A stretch of 64,000 bases of DNA from Sisyra terminalis (taxonomy: Eukaryota > Arthropoda > Insecta > Neuroptera > Sisyridae), in assembly GCA_958496175.1 (NCBI GenBank), contig OY292277.1:21284282-21348281 (forward strand), in the 5' to 3' direction. A program made the translations under genes and the position numbers. How positions within the stretch are numbered: position 1 is the stretch's first letter; each line of letters opens with the position of its first letter. The notes under the pieces are model-generated. The model did not search any database and was not told the DNA's origin. It saw only the letters and a program-made list of their open reading frames with translations. Of this stretch, positions 11,140-23,644 are shown piece after piece.

Positions 11140-14100
11140 CAATAAAAAAATATTTAAGTAGGAAACATTGGAAAAGTTTAATCATTGTTACTCGAGGAAT
11201 CGGAATTGGAAAAATGACTAGAAACGTGACTAATTAGTATTTTTATCGTATTTCCCCTGTGATAAGAACTATACATTTCTTATCCGAATTTCGAAATTAT
11301 TATGATAGTAAATTTACTTAAAAATTTATTGAAATTTATTTGTATGTACGAATATACATTTTTATTCCTATTTAATCGTTAAACACCAATTTATTATTTC
11401 CATTATCACCTATTCCACAGCTAATTTGCCTAATTTCGTTTATGTTTTTATAGTAAAGTATCGTGAAATAGTATTTATTAAATGGTTTAATATCAGATTA
11501 AATCATTGCATATGATTTTAATTGTCAATTATTTTTAACAGGTGATGGATTTCAATACTTTTTCTTCTTTCTTGATTAGCTCCACGGTTTCTTTAAGATC
11601 CTCAATATTACTCCATTTTCACATAGAATGTATCATCTTATTTGGTGAATTTTGATCGAACTGTTTATGTAGGAAGTAATATTTCTAATGACTTTAAATT
11701 GAATGAACTATTACACTAACCAAATATCCGTTATCTTTTACCAATTGTACTTAACAAAAAATAGGATAAGGCTTTTTAAAATATATTGCTATATTGCTAA
11801 AGTCTATTGCTGTTCATTTAAGTGTATTTATCACTATTGGATTGGATGCTTGAAGGGATACATAATAACACCATTATTACTTCTGGTGTTCTCCTAACGA
11901 AGACGTACTATACCACTATACTTAGTGCATGTTTATTTAGTATTCTCATATTTTTACTTATAAAGTTTAAATATTTACAATATTTTTCTCTTCATTGATA
12001 ACATATTAAATGTAGTGCATAAAACTGCTTCTATAATCTATCATTTTATAATCATTACTTGTTTTATCAACTTTGGGGTATAGAAACACTTTACTAATTA
12101 TAATTTAAAAACTATTCATATGCATTTTAAAATTATTCAAAATTTTTAATTTTTTTTTTCGTTATACTGTTTGATTTTCTGATTGGAGAAACAACTAAGC
12201 ATTATTGCAGTTCTTACCCATTCAGTATTGGTAATTTTTTGCGATGAAGCAATTAACAGTCTAGCAAAAACGTACGCATAATATTAGCAATACTTGAATT
12301 ATTTTCTCTCATTTAATTCCAAAATGTCTATATTCTCGCCTTATCTATGTTATAATCACACCATATTTATTATTCTCTTTAGTTAGTATTGATAGCGTAT
12401 GCGTGTCTCAATTAATACTATAAACATAAGCGTGACGTACATATAGTATGCTTTTGAAAAAAATTGAAGTATTATAAAAAATTGTTATCTCAAATGAGCA
12501 ATTTTTTTCATTTTTCGGTAATTTATCAAAAAAACAAAAATGTCTGACAACAATCACGGAAATCTAGTTAAAACCGACGTCCTCTCATTTTAATGCTTGG
12601 GAACAGTAGGTAAAATTGAACTGAAAGAGATTTGCCTATAAACTTGTGCATGTTATAGAACATTTAAGTTTTATTTTTATAATTTTATATTGGCGTTAGT
12701 TTTATCAACTGAGTTATTACGCAAAGAGCCTTAAAATTCACATAAAACATTTAAACTGAATAAATCACCTATTGTATAAGTAGGTATATACATAGACAAA
12801 TCTGAATCGACACGACGGATTTACGACCGATTTTAGAGAACCAAAATATTCATATCTTCCACTAAATATCTTAACAAATAAAATAAAACGTACAAATTTC
12901 AATTTGGAAAATTCTATTTTTATTTTCCCAACGAAAATTCATAAAGATAAAAAATTAAGCGAATTTTAAGTTTGGTTATTAATAATTTAACTAAGTATTC
13001 ATAAAAAATAGTTACGTATCTTTCCCTTTTTCCATTTATAACGGAATATTATCGTTTAAAAAAACCTTCACACTAATGGGGTTGATATGGACTCAAGTGT
13101 TTGCTCAAAATGTTAATGGAAAAGATTACCTGTGGTCTTATCCAACTGTCTATTTTTTGCTTAGAATAGCCTCAGTTCTCGAAGGCCTCCAAGACATGAA
13201 CTAGAAAATAATAGTGAAGATTTATCTAATAAAAAAATGTGATTCATTGAAACTACAGAAACTATTCTGGTCATGTAGTTGTTCATCCTTAATGCAAAGC
13301 AAAACTCAAATCAGAAGTCATTACTGATATTAGAACTCCAATATAAGTGAGTTATAAAAAAGGTTTTTTATGGTATCCCAGAAAAGAAAGTGTGGTGTTT
13401 CTACGGTAGGCCCAGGCTTCGCCCAATTCTGTAGAAATCTGAGCCAATCTTAATCCACCCTATTGGTCAAAGTCTGGAATGATAACACGGATTGATAAGA
13501 CGGGGAAAAGCGTGATTGTAATGATTAATCCACGTTTTGTTGCCAAGACTAGGTTATGCTTAAGCCTTAAAACTGGCCTAAATTCATTTGTCAAGTAAAA
13601 TCCAAGCCTATTTTAAAATAATGATTTGGAGTGTGGACATCTATAGGACTCTAAATTTCTTTCAAATTGAATACTTAGGTCAACTTAGGTGGCTGATTTG
13701 CTTTCTAAAATATGAAATCATGGAAACCCCGAAAAACCACGAAAGAAATAAAAATAATGAATATTAATAGCTTAATGAATAAATTAATAAGACTAACTTT
13801 AACTTTAAATTACTAAAACTAACTATGACACTATATGTTGAACAAATATAGAGATAGTTTAACTAAATGTAAATATAGCGCTATAAGAAGTATGGTGTTA
13901 AACTTAAAAGCCCAGCATGGAACGTCGGGAAAGCCCAAACAGCTTCGGATAAAAAGAGTCAGAGGACAGGAAAAAACTTGCTTAAAATCTGGATATCGAA
14001 GGATAAAACCACAGCCAGGTAATACTATCTTAGGCCACGCTTGGATAACCGTTAATTGAGTAGCCATAAATTTAAGCTCCCAATTATTCAATCTTGGCAA

Positions 14101-14195
14101 ATCATTGGCATAGTTAAAATGAGATTGCCCAGTCTTGAATCAATTCAGTTAATTGTCTATCCATTCGTAACTCTAGCTAGGGCCAAAATAGGTTC
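11140..14195. other. AT-rich non-coding DNA
   Basis: No recognisable gene or transposon. The overlapping frames on both strands at 13831-14277 have no identifiable domain. The stretch 13080-14190 is less AT-rich and may be an old unidentified repeat. Confidence 0.5.
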
Positions 14196-14203
14196 ACCTA
14201 AAC

Positions 14204-14625
14204 CAGTGGTTCCCAATCGATTTTGGGCTATGCCCCACTTAGGCATTTCTAAAATCCTGATGGGGTCCCCCTCGTGATATTTAAATTTTGTAATTCAAAA
14301 TTTTACAATTATTCACCTGAAGGTAGCTTAAAAGCCCTTAAATTGGTATGTAAAAAAGCTTCCAAAGAATAAGTCATCCCTGAAAGAGAAAAATAAAAAA
14401 TAAAGGAACAGTTAAGTAAGTAGTTTCCAAACATATAATAGAAAACTGAAATGCAGAAATAGCAATTATTTGAAATGAATGAAAAATAATTTAATGTTGT
14501 TAACTTATTTTCCAATTACCCCATAGTTTTTGATATAGTCAGTCAAAGAGTGTACGTCCTGCCCATGACCCACCAAAATATTGCCATGACCGGTGGGTCC
14601 TGTGCCCTGCGTTGGGAATGACGGG
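14204..14625 (+). mobile_element. Non-autonomous hAT-like element
   Basis: The left end at 14204 is CAGTGGTTCCCAATCG followed by GGGC and GCCCCAC blocks. Near 14598-14622 the right side reads GGGTCCTGTGCCCTGCG then TTGGGAATGAC, whose reverse complement repeats the TTCCCAACG...GGGC pattern. Such GGTTCCCAA ends are typical of hAT elements. No transposase frame is visible. The target duplication is not clear, so the right boundary is approximate. Confidence 0.6.
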
Positions 14626-14798
14626 CGTACATTGAGGTCCCAATGTTGGCCCAAGCATGGTTTTGTTGTTCATCTTCAGGCGTTCCTGAATGAAATAAAT
14701 CATAGTTTTAAAAATATGTTAGCAAAAATAGAAATGGACCATTTATTTGAAGATACTATAAATTCTAAGCAAAAATATTTGATCAATGTGATCAAATA

Positions 14799-15026
14799 CA
14801 GTATTCCCTCCAACTGCGCGATTGTTCTGTTCCCCAAAAACAGCGCGCAATACAAAACAATACAATACAAAATGTGAACCACAATTTAAGACACGCATGG
14901 AGACAAAAGTTTCAAAAATCGCACAGTGTGAAATTTTATTTGTCCAGGGTAAAAATTGGTATTAAAACTCAACTCGTGCAGAAGAAAACCGTGCAATGAA
15001 AATCCGCGTAATGTGAGGGATTACTA
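14799..15026. mobile_element. pogo/Tigger-type MITE
   Basis: The left end CAGTATTCCCTCCAACTGCGCG and the reverse complement of the right end TAGTAATCCCTCACATTACGCG form inverted repeats of about 25 bp of the pogo kind (CAGTA-T-CCCTC...GCG). TA dinucleotides flank both sides (14797-14798 and 15027-15028), as required for Tc1/mariner-superfamily insertion. The 228 bp element has no coding capacity. Confidence 0.78.
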
Positions 15027-15029
15027 TAT

Positions 15030-17560
15030 AATAACATCATACAAAGTTGTACGACTTAGTTCATTTATATGATTCAAGAATATATTGTGCCACTTTCAAA
15101 CTTTCCGTTTCTTAATACTCAAAAATTAAAGTTGACTTTTACTAATGGAAATACAAATGATTTCTTGTTTTGATTTTATTAAAGCGTTTGAGTAAAATCT
15201 GTTTCAAATTTTCTAGTTAACATCAAATAAAAAAAAAAACGAAAAGGGAAATACATCCGCTCAACCATTAATGATCCTCTAATATATTTTTTTTAAAACT
15301 TTTATCCCAACAGAATTTCTGCAGCCCTCCAATAGTATCAGATATGTTTGACATAAAAACATTTACAGATGATAGTGATTCAGAGTGAAAAGAATCTGCT
15401 TGTTAATAATTTTATGTTCCAACTGAAAATATCATCAAAAAATATTATTTTCCTCTCTCCATAAATCCACATAGGTATATTTTATGTGATGTTACGGATA
15501 ATTAACTTGACGGCTGCTTCATGGGGCATTCAATGGAAATATTCGGTTTCGGTGGTATAATTAACGTAATTAGATAGATGAAAATAATAATTGTACCGCT
15601 TCTGGTCAAAAATTAAAACGATCAAATGACGAAGACGAGTTCGAACTGAGTATAAACAGGGGTTAATTTATGTGAGAAATATCTGAGTGATTAGACTTGA
15701 GAGATTGGAATGGTATGGGAAATTAATGAAAGATGCATTTTTTTTTAATAAATAAGAATATGAGTTTTTCAATGGTAAAAGCATGAAAAGTGCTGTGTCT
15801 TCATGTTTGATTGGCAAAGCTGTCGAGGAAACGGGGGAAATGATTCTGATAAGCGATCTATAGGTTTGAATATATGGTGGGCTGTTGTTTTTGACTCATC
15901 ATTTTCATGCAAATTTATTACAAAACAACAAGCAGAAAATGAACTCGTCCCATTTTGTTCACAGTCATAATAATAATTATAATTACACATAATTACTTAC
16001 GTATTACTAATTAATTATATCTTTAATGATAAATCAAATAATATGTTGAAACGACATGATATCCAGACATTATGGAAGTCATAACCATTTGATATGGAAA
16101 TTAACCAAAGAAATTCATTTAAATCGTGACTTTATTGCTAATTTTTATCAGTTCCTCTTTGTCTCGCGCCTTGTATTTTGGCTTTTCGAACGATCGTAAT
16201 TAAAACCCATTGCTATAATAAAGTAGTTTGGATGTTAAATATGACATAAATGTAAGAAAATAATAATAATGAAAAATAATACACATTGTAGATTTCTAGA
16301 TGTGTAATTAGATGATGAAATTTGTGCGACCAAAATATGAGTGAGTATCAAAAAAACATCATTTGAATAAAAAGATATTAAAAATCAGCAATATTAAGAT
16401 TTTACTGGTGGATTATTAAAGCATATAGGCCCATAAAACATTTTCGTCTTAATTAAAGAAAAATAATTGGAAAGGTTTATGAACGTTGGAAAATAAAGAT
16501 TTTTGCCTCATATAAAATGCATAATATAATTTTCACAGATCAAAAAATTAACAAATTAATGTTTAACGAAAATATTTTAATCGTTATTAATATAAAAGAA
16601 GAGCTTTCGGTTGTTTTCACTTTACTAGAAATTTTTAATTATCGTCAAGAGTTGAATTTGCACAAAATTCTTACGTAAATGACAATTTTGAAAATTTAAC
16701 TGCAATAATATTAATTTCATGTTAGGAAATTGATTTTCTCTTTCGAAATAGCTTTAAGTGTTTGATTCTGTATTATCTACAAATCTAAAAATGGTAGTTG
16801 ATATAATTAAATTTAGTGGAAAGCGTGACTTTCCGTCAATTCTAACTGTAACAGATATCGTTAAATATCTGTAATTGTTCTGATGCCTATTGACAAAGAC
16901 CTACGAGTAAAATGAAAAAAGCATTAGAAATTACGTAGGTTTTACTATATCTATCTTAAAGAGATAAAATATTCTTATTCATAATTTATTTTCTTATAGT
17001 TTAAAAGAAAATACAAAGTAAAGTAACAAAAATAAACTAATTCGTCTCTCTATTTATCAATACTTTGTTACTTTAAAATTCCACTTGTAGCGAATGAAGA
17101 CAATTATATTTTTAAGTCAAAAATTGAGAAAAATTACCTGGTAAAAACTTATTTAATTTATATATTAGGCTTCAATCGCTAGGTGGCACTTACTTAAATT
17201 CTTAAGTTACCAGATACGGTTGTAACCGTTGTAACTTGCTAAGAATTTTTCGTAATTATTTACAAAGATTTTTGATATAAAATCCAACTAATTCAAAATA
17301 AACTAAAATGGAGGATACTTTAATATAACAATGGGGTAGACTCAATAAACTGAATAAATCTTAGTTTTGCTCAGAAATTTCATCATCAACCCTATCATTA
17401 TAATTATTATTATCAACAATTATTTCTAGTATATTATACGGAAAGACAAGAATATTTTACATTGATACAAAGCCAGGTTAAAAAATGTTTATATGGAAAG
17501 CTGACTGTTGAAAAGCTCAAAAATTTTTTTGTTAGGATCTCTCTTTTTCACTCTCTTTTT
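15030..17560. other. AT-rich non-coding DNA
   Basis: No gene recognised. 15500-16000 is less AT-rich and contains ATTA-rich homeodomain-type strings near its end, so it could be an enhancer, without proof. A small hairpin (ACAGATA...TATCTGT) sits at about 16850-16872. Confidence 0.5.
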
Positions 17561-17569
17561 ATCTCTCTG

Positions 17570-18155
17570 TCTATCTCTTTCTTCTATTCTTCCATCCCTA
17601 TAGGTTTTGGGAATATCATCTTCCCAGTATTACTGATCTGTACAAGGAGTGCTTCAGGAGATGAGTACTCAATTAACTACTTTGTACGATCAGATCATCG
17701 TATGGTGGATTTTACTGACTGCTATGTTTGTAGTTTACTCTTCCATCAACTATAAGTAATCCCATTTCCTCTGTTCTTCTAGCCAAATGACCATAGTATC
17801 GACCGAAGTATGCCTTAATTATTCCACTGTGAGTGTTCCATGTATGCTTAGTTCTGGACAGAAGGAATTTTTAGTTCTTTTCTTCGTCCATAGAACTCTT
17901 AGTAACTGCCTACATGTATTATGTACATATGCAGAGCTCGAAGGTTTCGATCTTTTGTTTGTCATTTTTTTAGGAACCAAGTTTCACAGAAATATGTGGC
18001 AATTGAAAAAATCAGCACATTAGTTAATGTTACTTTTCTATTTTTACCAAGGAAGAACTTTTCTATATTTTCATTAATTTTGCCATCGCTTTAATGGCTA
18101 TTGCTATACGTTGTTGGATTTCTTCACTGTATCCTCTGGTGTCAGTGACTACTCA
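17570..18155 (-). mobile_element. LINE 3' ORF2 remnant, copy B (minus strand)
   Basis: The reverse complement reads, from 18155 downward, a GYSEEIQQRIAIAIKAMAKL block, then ATYFCETWFLK around 18003-17970, a degraded Leu/Trp-rich segment, and a GHLARRTEEMGLLIVDGRV-like block around 17790-17730. It ends in a PIGMEE tail near 17600. The same blocks in the same order occur in copy A (4591-5235) and copy C (46908-47640). Stops and frameshifts are frequent. The copy is 5'-truncated at nearly the same protein position as copy A. Confidence 0.8.
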
Positions 18156-18159
18156 AATT

Positions 18160-20410
18160 AATTTTCAAAGTAATTTACAGCTCGGATTTTATTTAAATTA
18201 AAATTAAATACTATTGTTATCAAAGTTTTCTTAGTAATAAAAAACATGAAATGATGCCACCTTGGTTCACTGAAATGATTTATTTTACACCAAATTGTGT
18301 TCAATTTTTTTTAGATTATAAGACACAGTAATAGAAAACGATAAAATAATGTTAAACATGTGCCAAACTTTTGCTTGAGTATCAAATAATATAAGATTTA
18401 TAATTGCTTCCTTATAATATTTTTTTTTTGGTATAATTGATTTGACTTTACAATTGGAACTCATATAAAATGGCTAGGTAATGGTTTAGCAGAGCTTTCA
18501 AATTATAATAATAAAAAAAATGGATAATTAGCCTCTCGGAGTGATTACACATTTGTAAAATGTCTTAAGTTCTAAATAGGTTTTGTTGTGTGCTTTCTCT
18601 TGCGAATGTTAGGCACTTATTAGTTTAAAAATTGCAGTCAGGAGAAGTTTTGGTAAGGTTGAAGCTAAAAGCTTGAAAACTTGTACTTTATGATTAAAAA
18701 CCATTGGAGCCATTAGGAGGCAAATACCAATAATAATAATCGAGATTTTTAGGGTAGAATAATGAAAAAATATTGACTTTGCTTTAGCGGTCAACCAAAT
18801 GCAACAATTATAGTTTTTTTTAATGCAGTTCTATAAAAATTACAAGCGTTTAGAAGCAATTACCTAATTTGATTCTGATTGACAAAAAAAACTATTGCAA
18901 AAATTGGTACTTATAGTTATTGTCCTCAGTTAGAAATTAATACCCAATCAAAAAGTCCACATATATATGAATTTAAGTGAGAAACCACATGTGAAAAGAT
19001 AGAATTATGTAGGAAACCATATAGTAAGGGATGGATTTATGTGAATTTATATGGTGAACAAGGAAAGAGTTAAAGATAAAAATCTGCAATTGTTAGTGAT
19101 AAACTAAACAGCTACAGTAGCAAAAGCTTTGAGGCTGCAAAAAGTAACAAAATTTGAATCAAAAGTTTTATTTTTGTTTACGTTTAGATTCCGCTAGGAA
19201 TTTGTAGGAACATAACTTTGAACGCAAGTGATGTGAATAATTATGACATAAACGTGGAATTGTCTTAATACATTTGTGGTTAGCGGACAGAAATAAAATC
19301 TAAATATAGTTTAAAAGTCCTATGCGGCTAATTATATGGTGCCTAATACACAATTTGATATAATATATTTGAACGAAAAAATATGATGCCAACCGTTAAT
19401 GTTTTCCCTTTTCTCCATATGATCGTAAAAGAAAAGTTGCTCATAAAATTATATTGAGTGGCTTTTCTGTCTATCGTTTGATAGCTTTCGACAGACACAC
19501 TTCACTGGCTCTTTTAACACGCAATGACACACACTCACATGCACATTTAGATATATAAATTTTTATAGTCGTATAATTGAGTAGGGTGTTCGAATTGGAT
19601 TGGAGGCTGCTTCTCAATCATCCTCCGACTACACCGAGCATATTATCAGGAAATAGCCGGCAACGTGTCATGCATGAAAATTAGACTAAATATTTAATGT
19701 GCTTTCTGTGTGTTAAGTACGTATAAGAATTGTTAAGCCGGTGTTTGTGAGTTAAGTGTGTGTCTATGAATCATATTATGGGTGTAGGTATACATCTTGC
19801 CGACATGGTATGGCATGGAAGAGCAGTCCAGTAGTCTTTTATGCAGCATCTATCTTGAAATCATGTACCACACATTCTCTGAAGATCCGGCGCCTCTTTC
19901 AATCAACACTTCAATTATCCCGTTTTGAACATATATATTCAGTCATTTCCAACAATAATCGCGAGTTGACGTCGTCGTCAAAGTTTAGAATTAGAATCTC
20001 ATTTTGAAAATCGCTTCATTCTCGTATTTTATTTTGCAAAGACAAATTTACAATTTCAATAAATCATACCAATCACTCGTACGACATTAGTGCCATACGA
20101 AAATAATACGCGAAGACATTAAGAAAATACTTCGGAAAAGCCGCATTTGCTCTGCGTTAAATTTATAAGTGAGTAAATGTAAGAAGATAATGAAGGAAAT
20201 GGACAATTTAACATATGAGGCGCGCGTATTGCTTAAATAAACACGTAAAGATCAAGTCAAAGTACCATTTGGTTCTCTCTTAGTGATTAGCTCTCTCTTA
20301 CTTGTTACATGGAATGAAAATTTCGTGATTGGTTTGACTAAGCGAAAATTTGAGCGAGGGTGGCCAGCGGTGGTAAGTGATGCCGCATCTATGAGGAAAA
20401 TAAAGAACAA
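18160..20410. other. Non-coding DNA
   Basis: No gene seen. 18160-19400 is AT-rich. 19440-20280 is less AT-rich, with CA-rich and GTGT-rich segments, and could be a regulatory or conserved block. The open frames there have no recognisable domain. Confidence 0.5.
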
Positions 20411-20414
20411 GTCG

Positions 20415-20456
20415 CTTTTGTTGTTGCTATTATTATTGTTGTTGTTGTTGTTGTTT
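20415..20456. repeat. (TTG)n/(TTA)n microsatellite
   Basis: About 40 bp of TTG repeats interrupted by CTATTATTATT. It lies in low-complexity DNA and would encode poly-Leu/Val in the open frame here, which is therefore not taken as a gene. Confidence 0.9.
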
Positions 20457-20459
20457 GGG

Positions 20460-21230
20460 TATATTTAAATCTAAATTTAAGACACGAGACACTTTGATGA
20501 GCGTTGAGTGAATCGTTTCTTGCTTTTCTTTCTTGTTACCATTGAGACACAAATGGTCTGGTTCTCTTTTCTTGCAATATTTCTGTTACACCCACAAATG
20601 CATCGGATCGGTTGTTCGACCTCGATCGCGATTTTTGACACATTCGTCCACGTCTTACTCGAACTGATTCTATTTTTCCATGCTCTTTCTTTTTTCGTGG
20701 GCTATTTGCCAATTTTGTTTTGATAATATCAATTAATTATATTTACATGTTTTCGATTTGATTTTAAATTGTATCGTTGCGTTGAAATATTTATGGATGG
20801 AACGTGAAATATTATGAAATTGCTTTGATCTAGTTGGAGACTTGGTAAGAACGATGATTTCAAATCTAATAATGCCATTAATATCGCTGACGTCACAAGT
20901 ATGTTTGAATTTATTTCGCCAATAAATCAGCATAGTTAAATGTGAAAAAAGACACAGGAAAAAAGGCGAGGGAAAAATTAACAGAAAAATAACAGCTAAC
21001 ATATTTTTGGAAAACAATAAGAACCTTATCGCATAAATTACTTTAAACATATACCGAATATATTGAGCTTTATTATTTTACATATTGCAGCTTCATATCG
21101 TATTTGTTAAGACATTTTTTAGTAGTCGCCAAAATTTTATCTTTTTTTTCTGTTCATTATTAGGTTTAAATTTTAAACAATTAGAATAGTCCTGTTCTTT
21201 TTAAGCAAATCAAAAACTATAATCCTCTTC
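20460..21230. other. Non-coding DNA
   Basis: 20500-20720 is less AT-rich; the rest is AT-rich. No recognisable element. TGACGTCA at 20889-20896 is a perfect CRE-type octamer. Confidence 0.5.
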
Positions 21231-21238
21231 TCTCAACC

Positions 21239-22246
21239 CAATGGTCTTTAACCTCTTCTATGGATCTTCGAAGCTCTCAAACTTGTTAAAATTTTATGTG
21301 ATCCCACTATTAGCTGTTTTTCCAACCATATTATACTTTGGTTAAAGTATAAAACAGACATGTACTAGAAATAGGTTGGTATAAGTTTCTGGAGAAATTT
21401 TTCTCCCATTGGTATTTTTTAAATGGCATTAAAAGGCAATATTTAGGCATTAAGGAATTAAAAGGCAAATTTTAAATTTTAACTGAATTTCTTTATATAA
21501 AATTTAATAAGCCTCTACTTGACATATTTTGATTTTCAATCAAGCGAAGAATAACTGTACAATTAAAAAATTTTATGAACAATTTTTTTCACAATATTTT
21601 TTGGCATTTTTACCAAAGTATCTGTTTTAGCAATTTCTTTAACTAAAATATTATATCTAATTTTGTTGCATTTTTGCAAGTTAGGAAAATGGATAACAGA
21701 TTCATAATTCTCATCTTTTCAAGCAGATACTTATGAGAATGATGTTAACTTCCTTACTTACTAAAAATTTCCCCTTTATTTTACCATTTGTACATTATTT
21801 TATGTACATATTTATTTCTCTAAAGCTACTTTGTAGATTGCTTGCAAAAATCTATAAATAACGCTAATAATTCCTTGTAGAAAAAAAATTATAGCACTTA
21901 TATTAGTAAAAATTAATTTATAGATTATTAATTATGCTAATGAGTCTAATAACAACATGTTTCAATGTTTAAACTATTAAAAAGCTAATGTAGAATTAAA
22001 TAAAAATCAATATTAAATATGAGAATATCAAGAAGAAATATCAAGAACATCAAGAACACAAAGTGGAAAATACGACATTGGCAGATTTGACGGTTGTAAA
22101 TGGGACATGAATCCATATTTTAATGGTTGTACTTATATTTTGAATTTGAAAAAATCATAGTTTATTTTCTCAATTAAGAAGGATTCATTGAATGCGCATA
22201 TGAAACCGATGGGGATCAGTATCTCCAACAAGGTTAAGAACCAGTG
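21239..22246. mobile_element. Probable hAT-like element, degenerate
   Basis: The left end CAATGGTCTTTAACCTCTTC and the reverse complement of the right end CACTGGTTCTTAACCTTGTTGG are similar and both resemble the CAGTGGTTCTTAACC terminus of hAT elements. The right end is followed inward by GATACTGATCCCC, paralleled on the left by ATGGATC and TGTGATCCC. The roughly 1 kb interior is AT-rich with no transposase frame, so this is a deleted or non-autonomous copy. Confidence 0.5.
22021..22062 (+). repeat. Short direct repeats of ATATCAAGAA
   Basis: GAATATCAAGAA, AAATATCAAGAA, CATCAAGAA occur in tandem with a 9-15 bp period. Probably slippage. Confidence 0.6.
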
Positions 22247-22249
22247 CTG

Positions 22250-22845
22250 TAAATTATCGAATTAAGCTTCTAAACTTTAAAACATTCTGCTTATTTATTA
22301 TAGCATAAGTTTATTTTTAAGAACAATTGATAATATTTTCGAAGAACTATTCTACAGTTTTTTTCAATCATAAAAACTCTATATACACTTCAATTATTGT
22401 TTACATTTTTTTTTAATTTTAAAATATAATTTCATCTATTTCCTTTGGAGGAAAACATGAAATATTGTTATACTTTCTTCGTGGTAGTAGATATCACTAA
22501 CACTTGGGTTGATTTTGACATCCTTATATATAACATTTCCAACTGCATAAATCGGGATTAAGTCATAAGTCAATGTGCAGAATGATAATGGAAAAAAATT
22601 CGCTAGAGACTTCGGCCTCGAGAGTTGCACTACCTTAGTGGAACATTATAGTATGGTGTATAGAAAAATTCTTAATGATCAAAACAAAGATCAAAAATCA
22701 CAGAAAACAAAGATCAAAACAAACCAGAAGTATTTATTTAAAACAGGTTAATATTTTCTATTTTCTATTTAAGGAAAGTTCCAATTTTTAGCACAGGTTG
22801 TTTCCGATAAAATTCTTAAACTTGTTTTTTGGGTGTTTCCGATTT
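22250..22845. other. AT-rich non-coding DNA
   Basis: No gene or element recognised between the hAT-like right end and the LINE fragment. Confidence 0.5.
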
Positions 22846-23640
22846 TTCTTCTTTGATCTCTACTTTATTCCCGATATTCGAAGCACCATTTCTGGATAAA
22901 AACATCTCCTATGTCTCTCAGCTTCTTTTGATCTTGTGTTGCTTGGACCCAATACCTGCCAGCCATCTTTACCGAGTTGTCTATGTAGCGCATTTTCTTT
23001 TAGATGGTGACTTACTTTGTCGTTTTTGATACGTTACTTTGTTATTTTGATTCTGTATCTTATTTTTTCATTCCTGATTTTGTCGTGGAGTGACAAATCC
23101 AGCATCTTCTACTCCATAATAAACTACATGACTCTAAGCTTTTACGTGTATGTTATGTGTATGTTAACGTGTAGGTATATAGTTTGTAGATCGAAGCTGT
23201 TTCCAATCCTCGTACTGCAACTGATGCTATATACGTATCGAACAATTTTCGCTTCTAATTTATTAGGATCTATTTGTTTTGTAGAATGAAGCGTAGTTTT
23301 CCGAACCTACATTAAAGTGTTTCTTCTCGTCAAGTCCCCTTAGTACTTACGTCTTAATTAAATAGTGTGGGCAAAGTATATTTTTTTGTTGACTTGTTCC
23401 AGCAGTACCCCGTCAATATGGATAACTTTGTTTTCCTGATTCATAATCTTGCATGTTTATTTGTAATCCCATTTTACGCAATGCCCTATTTAACTCATCT
23501 TCCATATTTTGCGAATAGTCACAATCACAATATCATCGGCAAAACGTAGGTCACAATATAAGTCTATTTTTTAAAAATATGGTTCAATTTAATTTTCTTT
23601 TTGCTACCATTTCGAAGAGCTGCCTTAGTCGTGAGATTCG
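22846..23640 (-). mobile_element. LINE reverse transcriptase remnant with FADD motif (minus strand)
   Basis: Read on the minus strand from 23640: QLFEMVAKRKLN, then DLYCDLRFADDIVIVTI around 23567-23517, which holds the F-A-D-D catalytic motif of reverse transcriptase. Next is a degraded MNQENKVIHIDGVLLEQVN stretch to about 23390, then GLETASIYKL near 23190. RRCWICHSTTKSGMK follows near 23100, matching the family's RAMERSMLGISLRDKIRN block, and an AGRYWVQATQD-like tail ends near 22900. Reverse transcriptase copies element RNA at the nicked target. Multiple stops and frameshifts make it a fossil. The wording differs from copies A-C, so it is another LINE subfamily. Confidence 0.8.
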
Positions 23641-23644
23641 TTCA

